Below, one piece after another: positions 23,548 to 34,463 of a stretch of 64,000 nucleotides of DNA; within the stretch, counting starts at the first letter, position 1; each line of letters opens with the position of its first letter. A program made the translations under genes and the position numbers. The stretch covers positions 1,982,615 through 2,046,614 of the forward strand of contig VTFK01000072.1 of the NCBI GenBank assembly GCA_009617715.1, given 5' to 3'. This DNA is from Plectrocnemia conspersa (taxonomy: Eukaryota > Arthropoda > Insecta > Trichoptera > Polycentropodidae). The notes beneath the pieces were generated by a model, which saw only the letters and a list, made by a program, of their open reading frames with translations, was not told where the DNA came from and did no database searches.

Positions 23548-23575
23548 GTAAGTAGTCGTAAGTAGTTGTAAGTTG
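23548..23575 (+). repeat. Tandem 10-mer in the LINE 3'UTR
   Basis: GTAAGTAGTC-GTAAGTAGTT followed by a drifting third unit, GTAAGTTG. Short tandem repeats are common in LINE 3'UTRs and can be part of the region recognised by the reverse transcriptase. Confidence 0.6.
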
Positions 23576-23770
23576 TTTATAATTTATTAAGGAACTACAT
23601 TGTTGTTAGGAGGTTTTTGCCAACTTTTCCTCCACACGTCTAAAATATTCAATAATTGTACTTGTAGCATTATGTTATTCTAAATTTAATACCTTTTTGT
23701 AATTAAGGAAATAGTTTTAACTAGGTACTTAAGTTTGTAATATATATCATTTGTACTCAACATTTATTTT

Positions 23771-23776
23771 AATAAA
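23771..23776 (+). terminator. AATAAA polyadenylation signal of the LINE
   Basis: A canonical AATAAA lies 25 nt before the end of the element, the expected distance. The DNA that follows is T12 rather than A-rich. Confidence 0.6.
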
Positions 23777-23801
23777 GAAATTGTTAAGTTTTTTTTTTTT
23801 A

Positions 23802-23814
23802 GGCTAAAAAGGAT
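23802..23814 (+). repeat. Target-site duplication, 3' copy
   Basis: GGCTAAAAAGGAT, 13 of 13 identical to 19149-19161, directly after the T-run. It fixes the 3' limit of the LINE and the insertion point in the hAT relic. Confidence 0.95.
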
Positions 23815-24119
23815 GTATAATACATTTCCGAGGGCTCAATCGGATATAAGGTAATTGATTTTAAATTTTAAGATGACAAAAATAAAGAGATCTTTAGTCA
23901 AATAAATAATCTTATGAATTTGGGTGCTTAATTTAGTCTAACAATGGATGATGGACAAGTTTGTGATATGAAAGAAACTTCTATATCGAAGTTCAGTGTA
24001 AAAAAAATACAATCGTTTTCATATCAGGAAGATGTAATTCTTCTGAAATTTTTGAGAGCCGTTTGAAAGAATTCGGAATTGTGTTTAAAATTTGCATTGT
24101 GGCAACAACGTTTTATATA
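23815..24119 (+). pseudogene. hAT transposase relic, 3' part (split by LINE)
   Basis: Continues the relic that ends at 19161. KVIDFKF and DDKNKEIFSQINNLMNLGA then FSLTMDD (about 23850-23950) match the hAT stretch before the TLDEWTS motif. In another frame, ISGRCNSSEIFESRLKEFGI (about 24022-24081) and VATT match the IxGSxPAEKxxExxxxxLxEFGI...TTDGA region ahead of the first catalytic Asp. The match stops at that point, so the catalytic Asp and the remaining two thirds are missing. Several frameshifts and stops are present. Confidence 0.75.
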
Positions 24120-25139
24120 AATTAAAACAAAATTAATCACTTAAATATGTTAAATTGAATATATTATATTAGGTTAAGTGATGCTAGCTATACAATTTTG
24201 GTTTCAAGATATAATAAAAATCTTAGCAATAACCAAACTAAAAAGTCTATAAAATAGCGCGCAAAGATTTAGAGCTGTTTATATTATTTTTATATTAAAA
24301 ATATACATTTCATTGAAATTATTAATCTGTGTGAAAAAACAATTATAAATAATTTAAACATACATAAAAATAAGTTTATTTCGACAAATATTGAAGGAAT
24401 GGAGCTTAACTTCATCAATAAAAAAACAGTAACTTAGATGATTTGGTGTTTCAATAATTTTTTCAAACATATTTTAACAATAGTTCTTTAGCCTCTAAAG
24501 TAAGATCTGCTGAATGTTGCGTTTATATGCAAGCATTGTAAGCTTTAACTAAAACTCATAGTTAGTGAATACTTTGCCTAGGCATTGTATACTTTATCGA
24601 AATTTAACACTTTAACTATAACATATCAACTCGAGAAGCAAACAATTTAAAGTCTTATTCATCTCGAGATGGGAAAATATTCACGCGCTCTACTGAAATA
24701 TTGGAGACGTTTTATAATGTATGATATTTATTAGTGATATTACATTTTTTAACAATAATATTTGCATAAAAGTCTGATTTTTTTAAAGGTATTGTATCTT
24801 AATTGCTGTTTTTTAAATACAATTTATACAACTATATATAAAAATTAAACACCTATTTTTATGTATTTAAAAGTATATTCTCATTTATAAAGAGTACAGA
24901 TATTTGATTATATCGTTATAAATCAGTAAACAGCGTGTAGGTTTAAGTGAATTTTTCCTCTACACGATTCTCTGACGTATTTTTGAACAATAAAAAATAC
25001 ACCGCAATTGACACAATAATCTGATGCATTGCATACAAGTCCAGGAAACATGAAGCGAGAAACTGAGTCAGAAAAATTTTGCGGTCTCAGGTTGTTCTTC
25101 TGAGCAGATGAGCATCCTGGACGCACAAAAAGCGGCGCC
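24120..25139. other. AT-rich DNA, no gene recognised
   Basis: Low-complexity sequence. A stop-poor minus-strand stretch from 24923 has cysteines and hydrophobic residues but no recognisable family. Confidence 0.4.
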
Positions 25140-25292
25140 ATTTGAAGCTAATCTAAATATGTAATCTCCATTGTTTGGAGACTCATTTAAAAAAATATCT
25201 AAACGGGACGTCATCCGACAAAATTCTGTATCTGGGCGATCGCTACTTCGGAAATCGCGCAAATACCTATTTTTTACTATTTCATTCAACAT
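25140..25292 (-). pseudogene. Possible PIF/Harbinger nuclease fragment
   Basis: Minus-strand translation gives DRPDTEFCRMTSRLDIFLNE then SPNN and YIFRLA. This resembles the N-terminal region of Harbinger-type nucleases (FRMxxxxFDxLLxxVxPxI..xDTxFR.AI). No catalytic motif was found downstream. A single weak motif, so low confidence. Confidence 0.3.
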
Positions 25293-26043
25293 ACCGACTT
25301 ATGAATGGGATGTTTAAATATGAATTAAATTTAAATAACATTAGTAATCAATATTAAAAAAATCATAAATAAAATGACTTTCCTCATAAATCTTTTCACT
25401 TAATCTGTAGATATGAACTTACATGTGTTCTTATTATGACTCACTTGTTTGAGCGCACTAATACAATCGACAAACACTTGAAGATACGGTGTGTGTCAAA
25501 ATGAAAGCACAAGCGAAAATAGTCAAGTAGTGCATAATAAAGCGGCTTTAAATAGTATAAAATCGATTATTACTAATGGGTTAAAATGGACTTTTGGTTT
25601 ATCGATGATCTCACGTCAATCGATGGACGAGTTGAAAATAATCGTCAAACAGTTTAAGTTACTGTTTTTAAAAGCGATTAACAAATCGCATTCGGCACGC
25701 GTGAGTTTAACGGACAATGTTATTAACGGCTGTATCGCATTATAATAAATGGCGTCTAAATAAGCAATTATTGTCGAATATTGTGGTTTTACTATGTTAC
25801 GTCACGTTAACCGAACACGTAATTGTTATTTAATGTTTGATGAGTTGTTTTAGATACGTTGTTTGGCAATTGAATGCAATGCTATCTTAAAAAATATTAA
25901 TTAGAGGCAAAATCATAAATATTATTACAATGTAACATATAATTGCTTTAGTAGAGTAACGTGGTTATTTTTAATTAGGTTTATTAAATATCAAATGTTA
26001 TGTTTCAAAAATATATTAATTTAAAGGTATAGTAAAAAAATTA
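25293..26043. other. Unassigned DNA with an 84-codon open frame
   Basis: A plus-strand frame at 25491-25745 has no recognised domain. The rest is AT-rich with nothing identifiable. Confidence 0.35.
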
Positions 26044-26300
26044 AAAAGATTGCGAAATATTTTTAATAAATTTGTGTACGTGTTGCAGAAAATTATCCGC
26101 ACCTCCTATTAGCACCTCTGCATTAAAGTTATTTGCACCTGATGACTTATCATTTTTAAGACACCTTAATGCTTTGTTATCCTCTTCCAGAGAGGGTCCA
26201 TCACCATTTACTTTCTCCATCATTTAACAGGCATAGAAGTGCTCCAAACTTCTATCTTAGACCTTTGGTTTTTCAGTTACGGTGTTACTAATATATTTTG
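26044..26300 (-). pseudogene. LINE reverse-transcriptase fingers fragment
   Basis: The minus strand reads GPSLEEDNKALRCLKNDKSS then GANNFNAEVL and NFLQHVHKFI. This matches the reverse-transcriptase N-terminal fingers (ExxxAIxxLKNNKAPGxDGIPAELLKxGG...LLxxLHxLI). Upstream, in a shifted frame, there is a possible WxxHFxxLLN equivalent. Motifs A to C are absent downstream, so only a 5'-side fragment survives. The wording resembles RTE-like LINEs more than Jockey, but the fragment is too short to be sure. Confidence 0.65.
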
Positions 26301-26547
26301 TAAATCTAGACTTTAATCAAATAAAAAATATATTGTTCGGAATGAAAATAGTTTTTTTGCTCTTTGCCATTGATATATTTATGATAAAACTAACCACACA
26401 AACTTACAAAAGAAAATTATGTAAATTATAATTAATTTATATCACAGTATCAAATAATATGTACGTTGATTATTCAACAATATCGGCACTTTATATTGAA
26501 ACATAATAACAATATAATGTATTTATTAATATATTTTTCAATTACAG

Positions 26548-26592
26548 ATTTTTGCGGTTTTCCTGTAAACTCAAGAAGGAAACCTGACTGAG
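26548..26592 (+). other. Candidate 45-nt non-coding exon
   Basis: Bounded by TATTTTTCAATTACAG at the left and GACTGAG|GTGAGTAC at the right, both strong splice consensus matches. All three frames contain stops, so it would be a UTR or lncRNA exon. Without transcripts this remains a guess. Confidence 0.3.
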
Positions 26593-27950
26593 GTGAGTAC
26601 AGCAATTATGCAGTTATTTTAAGGATGAACAATCGTTTACTTTAAAAAAATAACATTCAAATGCGGTGAACGAACTTTTTGCGTAATCGTCTACGCATTC
26701 CGTAGTAGTGATGAAGGGATATTATCCCTAATAAGGCGTTTCCTCCATTTTTTTTTACATTTTTAGATATGTACTTTAAGGAAACCACAGTGAATTTTAT
26801 TAGGCGACCGAAAACGACCCGATTTTTTACAATCCATTTAATGAGTGGACGGCCACAACATTCCAGTAGGATCAGACAACGATACATCTTGTTGGACATG
26901 TGTACCTGTGACAGGTCACATTCTGCTGTTTAACGTCTCTATTATTGTTGTGGTTTCTAAATATGACACGTACAATAGTGGGTGTCCCAGATCCTTGTCA
27001 TCGTACGCAATCGATTGTTTTATTATCACTATGACAAATTGTTTCCTTTAATAATTATTTAATTAGAGGACGGCAAAATTGTTGAACCAGATTTAAATTT
27101 TTTAAATACAAGAATAAGATGGAGACTGTGTTATTTAGGCTCAAAATCTATTTAAAATTTTAAGTATAGTTTTTAATAGTAAAAAATATAAATTAAAAAA
27201 ATTTTTTTTTTTCGTTAAGAACGCTTTAATTGTAACATTAGAGAAGAACATGGGATGAATGAGAAATGTATGCAAGGGTTGGTGGAGAAGAACTAATAGA
27301 TGTCCATCGCGTACAATAGCTAATTTGCACAGTATAGTTAGCAATTTTCACTTCCTAGAAAAAAAAAAGATTCCATTGAGCTGTTAGTGAAAGACATCAG
27401 TGATTTCGATTGAATTATAAATATATATAATAAATTTAAATATTAAGAAATATACTTATATTAATATTTTTGTTTTTGGAACTAATCAACTTAAGTTTCC
27501 ATTTTTTATTATAGAGAAAATTGCTTTGATATACGAGTGTTTTGAAATACGAGAACGCTTATTGCGGAACAAATTATGTATGTAAATCGAAGCTTCACTG
27601 TATAGCAATATTTTTGTTTATTTAATGCCTTTATATGCCTTGTTAAAAGACTGATGTAAAATAATGGAATTATTATTATTATTCAGTCTAATGTTTTTGC
27701 ACAATTTACAATTTTAGATACGGATCTGCATATATGTATATATATACCTGTGAGACCAAGCGCGATATAACAGCTTTAAACCGACACATAAAAAATCCAC
27801 TTCATAATTTTAATAATCATCGCTGTGGGTCAATTATTTATATGTGTAGACCTTTTTATGTGTGCTAACGCCTTTTTTCCTTTTGTTCTAATTTAAACGA
27901 GCAGTTTTTACACTAACCTCGTCCTTTTTGTGATCGGCGTGCGGTCTCAG
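26593..27950. other. Unassigned DNA
   Basis: AT-rich with a somewhat balanced patch at 26680-27050 (68- and 80-codon open frames on opposite strands, no recognised domain). Nothing else was identified. Confidence 0.4.
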
Positions 27951-28208
27951 CCGTAAAGGAATTTTTTTAATACAGCGTTTCTCAAATATAATCCATCGAC
28001 ATCCTCTAATCTATAAAAAATGTTGCCACCGCGATTGTAGATATTTAATAAGAAATAAAATATATACAAATATTTATTGAATTTTAAAATAGAGAAATAC
28101 TTGATTGACATGTCAATCAAAGTTGAGTGTGTGTGGTCGGCGTCGGTAAAAAAGTTTGAGGGCCTCGCCTTGTGGTTGTTTTTTGTGTTCAACAACGCTC
28201 CTTTACGG
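27951..28208. mobile_element. Possible hAT-like MITE
   Basis: CCGTAAAGGA (27951-27960) and TCCTTTACGG (28199-28208) are a perfect 10-bp inverted repeat 258 bp apart. Just inside, CAGCGTTTCTCAAATATAAT at 27973 resembles hAT terminal repeats, and AAAAAAGTTTGAG on the right is its approximate complement. No 8-bp duplication was found. The element would be old and non-autonomous. Confidence 0.35.
28101..28120. repeat. 20-bp perfect palindrome
   Basis: TTGATTGACATGTCAATCAA is exactly self-complementary. Each half contains TGATTGACA, the consensus of PBX/Extradenticle-MEIS/Homothorax dimers (TGATTGACAG). Confidence 0.8.
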
Positions 28209-30179
28209 TTTCCGACTGTTAAGCTAACAAGTATGAGAATGGGTTGTGATTGTTATGATTAGGGATAAAAATATGAGATCGATGAATGAACGAACCTCTA
28301 CTTCTACACACAGGCGGTGTGTTTGTTTGCGGTTTTAATGATTTGTATTTAGTAATATCCTTTTTTTGTATATCGCTCTTTATCGTCGCCGATCCTTGTT
28401 GGTTTATTGCCAGTCGTGCGAGATCAGGTAATAGACACGGTGTTCAGGTGATAATTTGATAAAATGAAAACGTTAAACGGATAACGTGTGTGCAAGAGAC
28501 GGACTAGCACACAAACACATATAATGGTAATATAATACTCCTTTGGCGGCGCCTCGATATATAGTGCACTTTTTTTCATTCATTCGCTGCCAGTGGTTAC
28601 CAACATTTTTTATACGCAATATGATCATTTTTGAAATATAATATTATGCGAACATTGAAGGAATAATTAAACGGTCAGTGTATTTACCGATTAGATCTTT
28701 AAATCTATTAATTGAAATGTAGACACATGCATTTAAAAAAAATATTTTATCAACATTTTTTTTGCCACAAAATATTTTTTCAATAAACAAATATTTCGAT
28801 AAATCTAATAAACAAATTTTTCGATTATAATTTATAAATGGTTTTTAAAAATTAATTAGGTTGTACAAAAGCTGTAATAATAGCTTATAATTAATATAAT
28901 TAAAAAACAGACTTTAGTTTGGAGTATTATAACTTATTTAACCCAGTTGTAACGTATTGAACTAATGGAAAAGACTTACAATATAAAATATCTTAACTGA
29001 AGAATGTGTGCCACACAACATATAGCAATAAATTAGTAATCCAATATTATTTCAAAATATATTTGCAAGATTTATTATGAATTTTATATATCAGCTTAAC
29101 AAGTTTCTCTATTATGTATTTTCTATTATAGTCCAAACTCCAAAACCAAATAATTAATCATATATTTTTTATATTTTAGCAGTACAAGTAAATTACATTA
29201 AAAACAATAAAAGCTCTATTTCTATCTTATATTTATACTTGACTTTATATTATGCTTTTAAGTGTAAGTATCTATTTTAATAAAATTAATAAAGTAGTTT
29301 CAAATGAAACTATAAAATAGGACCAAATATTTATTTTTATTTTATATTTTTTAAACTTTGGTTGATTTTATTATATATTATGCTAATTAATGATAATACA
29401 CAACAATATAATCTTAACTCTAATGATCTTAAATTGTGTTGAATTGCTACATAGTTGATTATGATTTTAACTAATTGGGGCATAAATAAATATATAAATG
29501 TAAAAATTATTAAAAAAAAAATTAATAAATTTACAATACGCGTAACATATCATCTGTTTGTAAACAAATACCAGCAGATAAAGAAGTCGTTGACTATATT
29601 GACATATTGACCTGAAAGACCTGGTTTTTAATCGCAAATGACTGTTGCTGTTTTTCAATTACTATTATGTCTGGGATAACGAAATTATTGATTATTATTT
29701 CATTATAATTCTGATCGGTCGTCACAGATTATGTTTACCTGGATTTACCTAATCTCACGGATGATAATCGTAATAAATAATTATATGTAGACTATCTATT
29801 ATATATAGAAAAATTATATATATTTTTTGTAATTTTTTATTATGTAAATATAAATCAATAATATCAGTTTATTTATTTTAATAAATAATGCTAAAATCAA
29901 TAATTATTTATTTATTGTTAAACTTCTCTTAAAAATCAATAAAAATGTGGTGATATCCTCTTGTATAATATAAAAACACAAATGTTTGATTTCTTTTGAG
30001 ATTATTTAATATAACTTATTTTATAGAATGAAATTGCTTTAGATAAAACTATTTATTTGAATACCTTATAATCAGTAAGTGGTATAAAATAATATTCTAT
30101 TTACATATACACATCGATATAAATTATAATAAAGAAAATAAATTAGAAATAAAAGCAACCCTGACACCATTTCGTTATT
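28209..30179. other. Mixed then AT-rich DNA
   Basis: 28210-28640 is less AT-rich and carries no recognised gene. 28650-30170 is strongly AT-rich with nothing identifiable. Confidence 0.4.
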
Positions 30180-30620
30180 CTCGCACACACACGCGCGATA
30201 TAATGAGGATTGTTTAAAAAATGTTGAACCCGACGAGAGAAGCATTATGGAAATAAGGCACGGTAAGAAGATGCGAATGGCACTGCTCGATCACGAGCAG
30301 CAAGCCGTGGATGATCGGGGTTATGGCGTGATGCTGATCATTAATCAATCTCGCATACGTACCATGGGTGTCTAGACGCTTTGCCCCATTTATGTTGCTG
30401 GTTGGCTCGGCCAATCTCAGTCTAGGAATTCGGAAACGGACAGGGAATCACTTTTGTTGCGTTCGTTGCTCGACATGCAACCAAATCGCCAAAAACTAGC
30501 CACGTCGGCCTTTTGATGTTGATTGTTAAATGAAAGAATTCGCATTTTATTAGTGACAGCTACAAACGAATAAATACCATAAATCGTGCAGCGTGCGAAA
30601 ACAGATTTGTAGTGGGTATA
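30180..30620. promoter_or_regulatory. Less AT-rich island, possible regulatory block
   Basis: Balanced base composition in otherwise AT-rich DNA. It contains TTTATTAGTGACAGCT (a Hox-like plus MEIS-like TGACAG combination) and the small hairpin CTGCTCG-ATCA-CGAGCAG. Short minus-strand open frames (66 and 71 codons) have no domains. A regulatory role is inferred only. Confidence 0.25.
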
Positions 30621-33600
30621 TGATGTCAACATGTTCGATGTATGTAAAACAAGATTTTAATCTATTGTTTTAAAAAAATATTTAGTAAAACATAAACATA
30701 GAGTTCAGGGGAATTTAGTTATAAAATAATGATAAATTGTCTACAACCGAATACATTTATTTTATATAAAATGCAACGTTAGGTTTTGTTTTAAATAAAA
30801 TCATTGAAATCAGCAATAATCATGAGCAAAATAAATACAAATGATTACATTAAAAATTTGCTAACGTCAATAGAAAAAAATGCACAGTTTAAAGTATTAG
30901 ATTTAAGGGCAAATTATTTTGATTTTTTTTTGTTATTACCGCTTTATAGAAATTCATGACGGATAATAAAAGATAAATACAACGATATGATTAGTTTGCT
31001 ATAGTATTTAACTCATATATACGAGAAATATTTTAAGACATTGAATAAAAACGAAGGATAAATAAATATTATGAATTACATAACGAATCGTTTTAATACA
31101 CAAGCTTGGTGTTTTTATAATCTTAAAAATAGTATTTATTAAAAAAAAACTATTTTATATGTATTTTTTTTTTTTTTTACATTTTATAAATATACTTAAA
31201 AAAGGATACTTCACTTAATAATATATTTAAATTTAAATTGTCGCTTTGTATGTTTTTTTATATTTCATTATAAAAAAAAGTGGCGTAAGTTAATTTTCAG
31301 TTGCAAAAACACAATTTTAATTTGACTTGGTTGATAATTGTTATTACTATTTATAATTGTATATGTATAAAATTTCGAAAAAGCAAAATCATTATTTTTA
31401 AATATTGTAAAATGCAAAACCTAAAAATATCTTGAATTAAGAAAAAATAGATCTACGCCACTTTACAATATAATATCTCATTTGCAAAAAAAAAACACTT
31501 AAAAGCTTAAAGCTCATAAAGCTCATATGTCTAATTTAACTGGAAAATAATTTCGAGAATTTAAATTAGAGTCACAATTTTGGGATTAGGTTAATATTTT
31601 TTGTATATATAATGTGGACTACTGGTATATACTTGTTATTTATTTTTCAATAGATATAGTGTAGTGATTATAGTAAGTTTTTTGAAATGCATCTACGATT
31701 GTTTTGGTTAATATTTTTTTGTTTTAAATTAAATTATGCATTTAAAGTAAATCCTAATTAAAAACTATACTGTATTTGTAAAATAAAAAAAATTATCACG
31801 CATCTCATATTTTATGTTTTTATGAAATAAAACATAAAATATTTGTAAGCACTTCATAAATATTTACTGTAAGTTTAAAATAAATAAAATTATTATAAAT
31901 AAATTATGTTCCACTTTATTTACAATAACTTTTATATAGGTGTTCTATTTATTTAAAAAAAAAATACTAGTAGAAATATTATAAATACGTAATATTTTTT
32001 TAATACAGTGTAAGTTTTTTGAAAATATGTACCAAATAAAAAAAAAATTATTTATTTAAAAACACTTCTGCGTTACGTACTAGAGATTACATATTTTTAA
32101 AATAACCATAATAAATTCTAGTCCTGCCAAAATAATGCTGTGAATTTAAAGCTTAATAAAAAAACACTAAACTGCTACTAATAATGTCGTTTAAAAAAGT
32201 AGTATAAGCGTCTTAATTTTCTCTTTATAAAACGCTTACGAAAATATTCAAAGGTGATCAAAAATATGGAGTGCAGTATTGTGTTCCAAAAAGCAGACCA
32301 TGTGTAAGACTTATATGAGGTTAAAATCAAGACGCTCGTTCTTAATAAAATTATGGTAACCCAATCGATCATTGAATATATTAAAAAAAAAAAAATCAAT
32401 GTTTGAAAATTAAGGCACTGTAATTAAAACATTTTGTTTGTAAATTTACGTACATTTTTTTTAAAAATCCTGAAAAATAATAAAATAACTCTAAAATAAA
32501 AATACAACCGCTAAAACTCGAAAACAATATAACCAATATTATTTTGAAAAATGATGAGACGTTGACAAAAAATTTGCTTACTTATAAAACGCATAAAAAA
32601 TAACACACACGTGATTCGTTAAATTAACAAATAAGTAATAAAGAATCAGGCAATATACGTAGTAAGCTCTCTGTTTTTTTTATACTAGTTATGTAAAAAA
32701 TTGAAGAATAAGAAAACATTTTGTTGATAAAGACAACAAGTTGAAAAAAATCCATTTCACTACATATTTACCATTATCTGAAAAACAGTAAAAATTAATC
32801 CAATTAATAAGCCCGAAAAAAAAGGATCGTCCCACTAAAAATATATTTTAATTAAATTTATATATTTTTATTAATGCGTGAAAACTTGATTTAGAATGAT
32901 TAAGACTTTTTTTGTCAATGAAAAAAAAAATGCTGCAAATAGCAACATTTAATATTTTTAATGTACTCTTTATAAAATGCTTATCGTGTCCATTGTAATA
33001 ATTTTATTAGCAAGAAAGCATATATCAATATAATGAACATAAATTTAATTTATTTATAAATTTTATTTTAATACAATGGTACCTATATGATACGAAATTA
33101 TTGGACACAAATATTTAATTTAATTTATTAACTTATTATTATATTAATAATATATTACATAATAGGTTAACGTATATACATATATATATTGAAGATTTAA
33201 TTAATTTAAATATCAGTTTTTTACTTTATAACTACATACAGACTCGCTTTTTTATTCAATAATACCGATTTATACCAAAGCAAAAAATCTTATATTTTTT
33301 ACAGTGAATGTATTTGGGTTTTATTAGTGTAATAATATTTATAACCAAAAGCATCGTTAAATTTATGCCTGCATGTCACACCAATTTAGCAAATGTGTTA
33401 GTCTGTTTAATACACCAGAGTGGTGTAGTTTTTTTAACTGCAATTAAAACCGTGTGCAATTAACAGTTCAACGATTCTCGAAGGACTAAATTACTGCTTT
33501 TTAAATCACCCGTGACATTTGCCTGTATATTATTAATAAAAATTCTATAAAACGAGTTTTTTCAATTGATAAAAAAAATCTTGATGATTGTTTTACAAAT

Positions 33601-34430
33601 TAAGTGATTTATCGATACGTATGTATTAAATCAATTTGTTGTTTTAATGTTTCAATTACGCACGTTTATTAGTCACACAAACCGTTAGTAATGCACGAGC
33701 AATAAAAATTATTGCATCTGCTACTATTTATTTACAGTATATTTTAGTTACTATTTTTTTTATAATAATTTATTTTTATTTTATAGTTTTTTACAGTAGT
33801 TTTATCTAAATAAATAATTTTATTTTGACATAATATTATTTCTAGAGTCTTGCGAAAAAAATGCTCTAGCAGTTTAAAAATTAAACTGAGGAAAATAGTT
33901 ATAATAAAGCACCACAATACGAATGAACCAATTCGATTAATGATTTAGAATACAAATTTAAAGAAGGTTGTAACTAAGAATTATATGTGATTATTTATGA
34001 ATTAATTTCAAGAAATTTTAAATATAGTAAAGAATTAAATATGTATCATACAGACTAGAATGTTAAAATAAAAACTTCAAGAGAGCTAAACGCATTTAAA
34101 TTAAAACCCAGAGGCATGTCCGCATGTTAATATTGCTGCATTTAATCGACTTTTTAACAATAACTCAAATCTCCAATATTTTTCCCAAAATTAAAATTTA
34201 ATTTAAAAATAAAATTGGTCTCTCACAACTGTTTTTCAGTTTTGTTCCGATTGCAATTGCCTCTAGAAGGATCGACCAAATGACGGACCGATTGTTCTCC
34301 AATCCTGTCATAAAAGATCAATAGTTATAACATTGATTTTGATATTAGTATTTATCATAAAAAATAATTATATTTGTATTAAAGAAAGAAATAATATTTT
34401 GTAATATAATTTCTTAATCAAATATTTTCT
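30621..34430. other. Strongly AT-rich DNA, no gene recognised
   Basis: Long stretches of A/T homopolymer and AT dinucleotide character. No coding or RNA motif was seen on either strand. Confidence 0.55.
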
Positions 34431-34463
34431 TTTGTTTATTTGTTTATTTGTTTATTTGTTTAT
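34431..34463 (+). repeat. Microsatellite (TTTGTTTA)4
   Basis: Four perfect octamers. Confidence 0.9.

Larger units (their letters stand above)
19162..23801 (+). mobile_element. Full-length Jockey-clade non-LTR retrotransposon
   Basis: An intact LINE of about 4640 bp: 5'UTR of 273 nt, ORF1, ORF2, a 358-nt 3'UTR and a perfect 13-bp target-site duplication on each side. The clade follows from the two-ORF structure, an ORF1 with a PRE_C2HC-type domain plus three zinc knuckles, an ORF2 with an apurinic endonuclease and reverse transcriptase but no RNase H, and motif wording (FLLDIEKAFDTVW, YADDTA) typical of Jockey. Both ORFs are uninterrupted, so the copy is probably young and may be active. It is nested in an older hAT relic. 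The 3' terminus is T12 followed by A, not a poly(A) tail. The 5' base is ambiguous by a nucleotide because a T is shared with the duplication. Confidence 0.95.
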
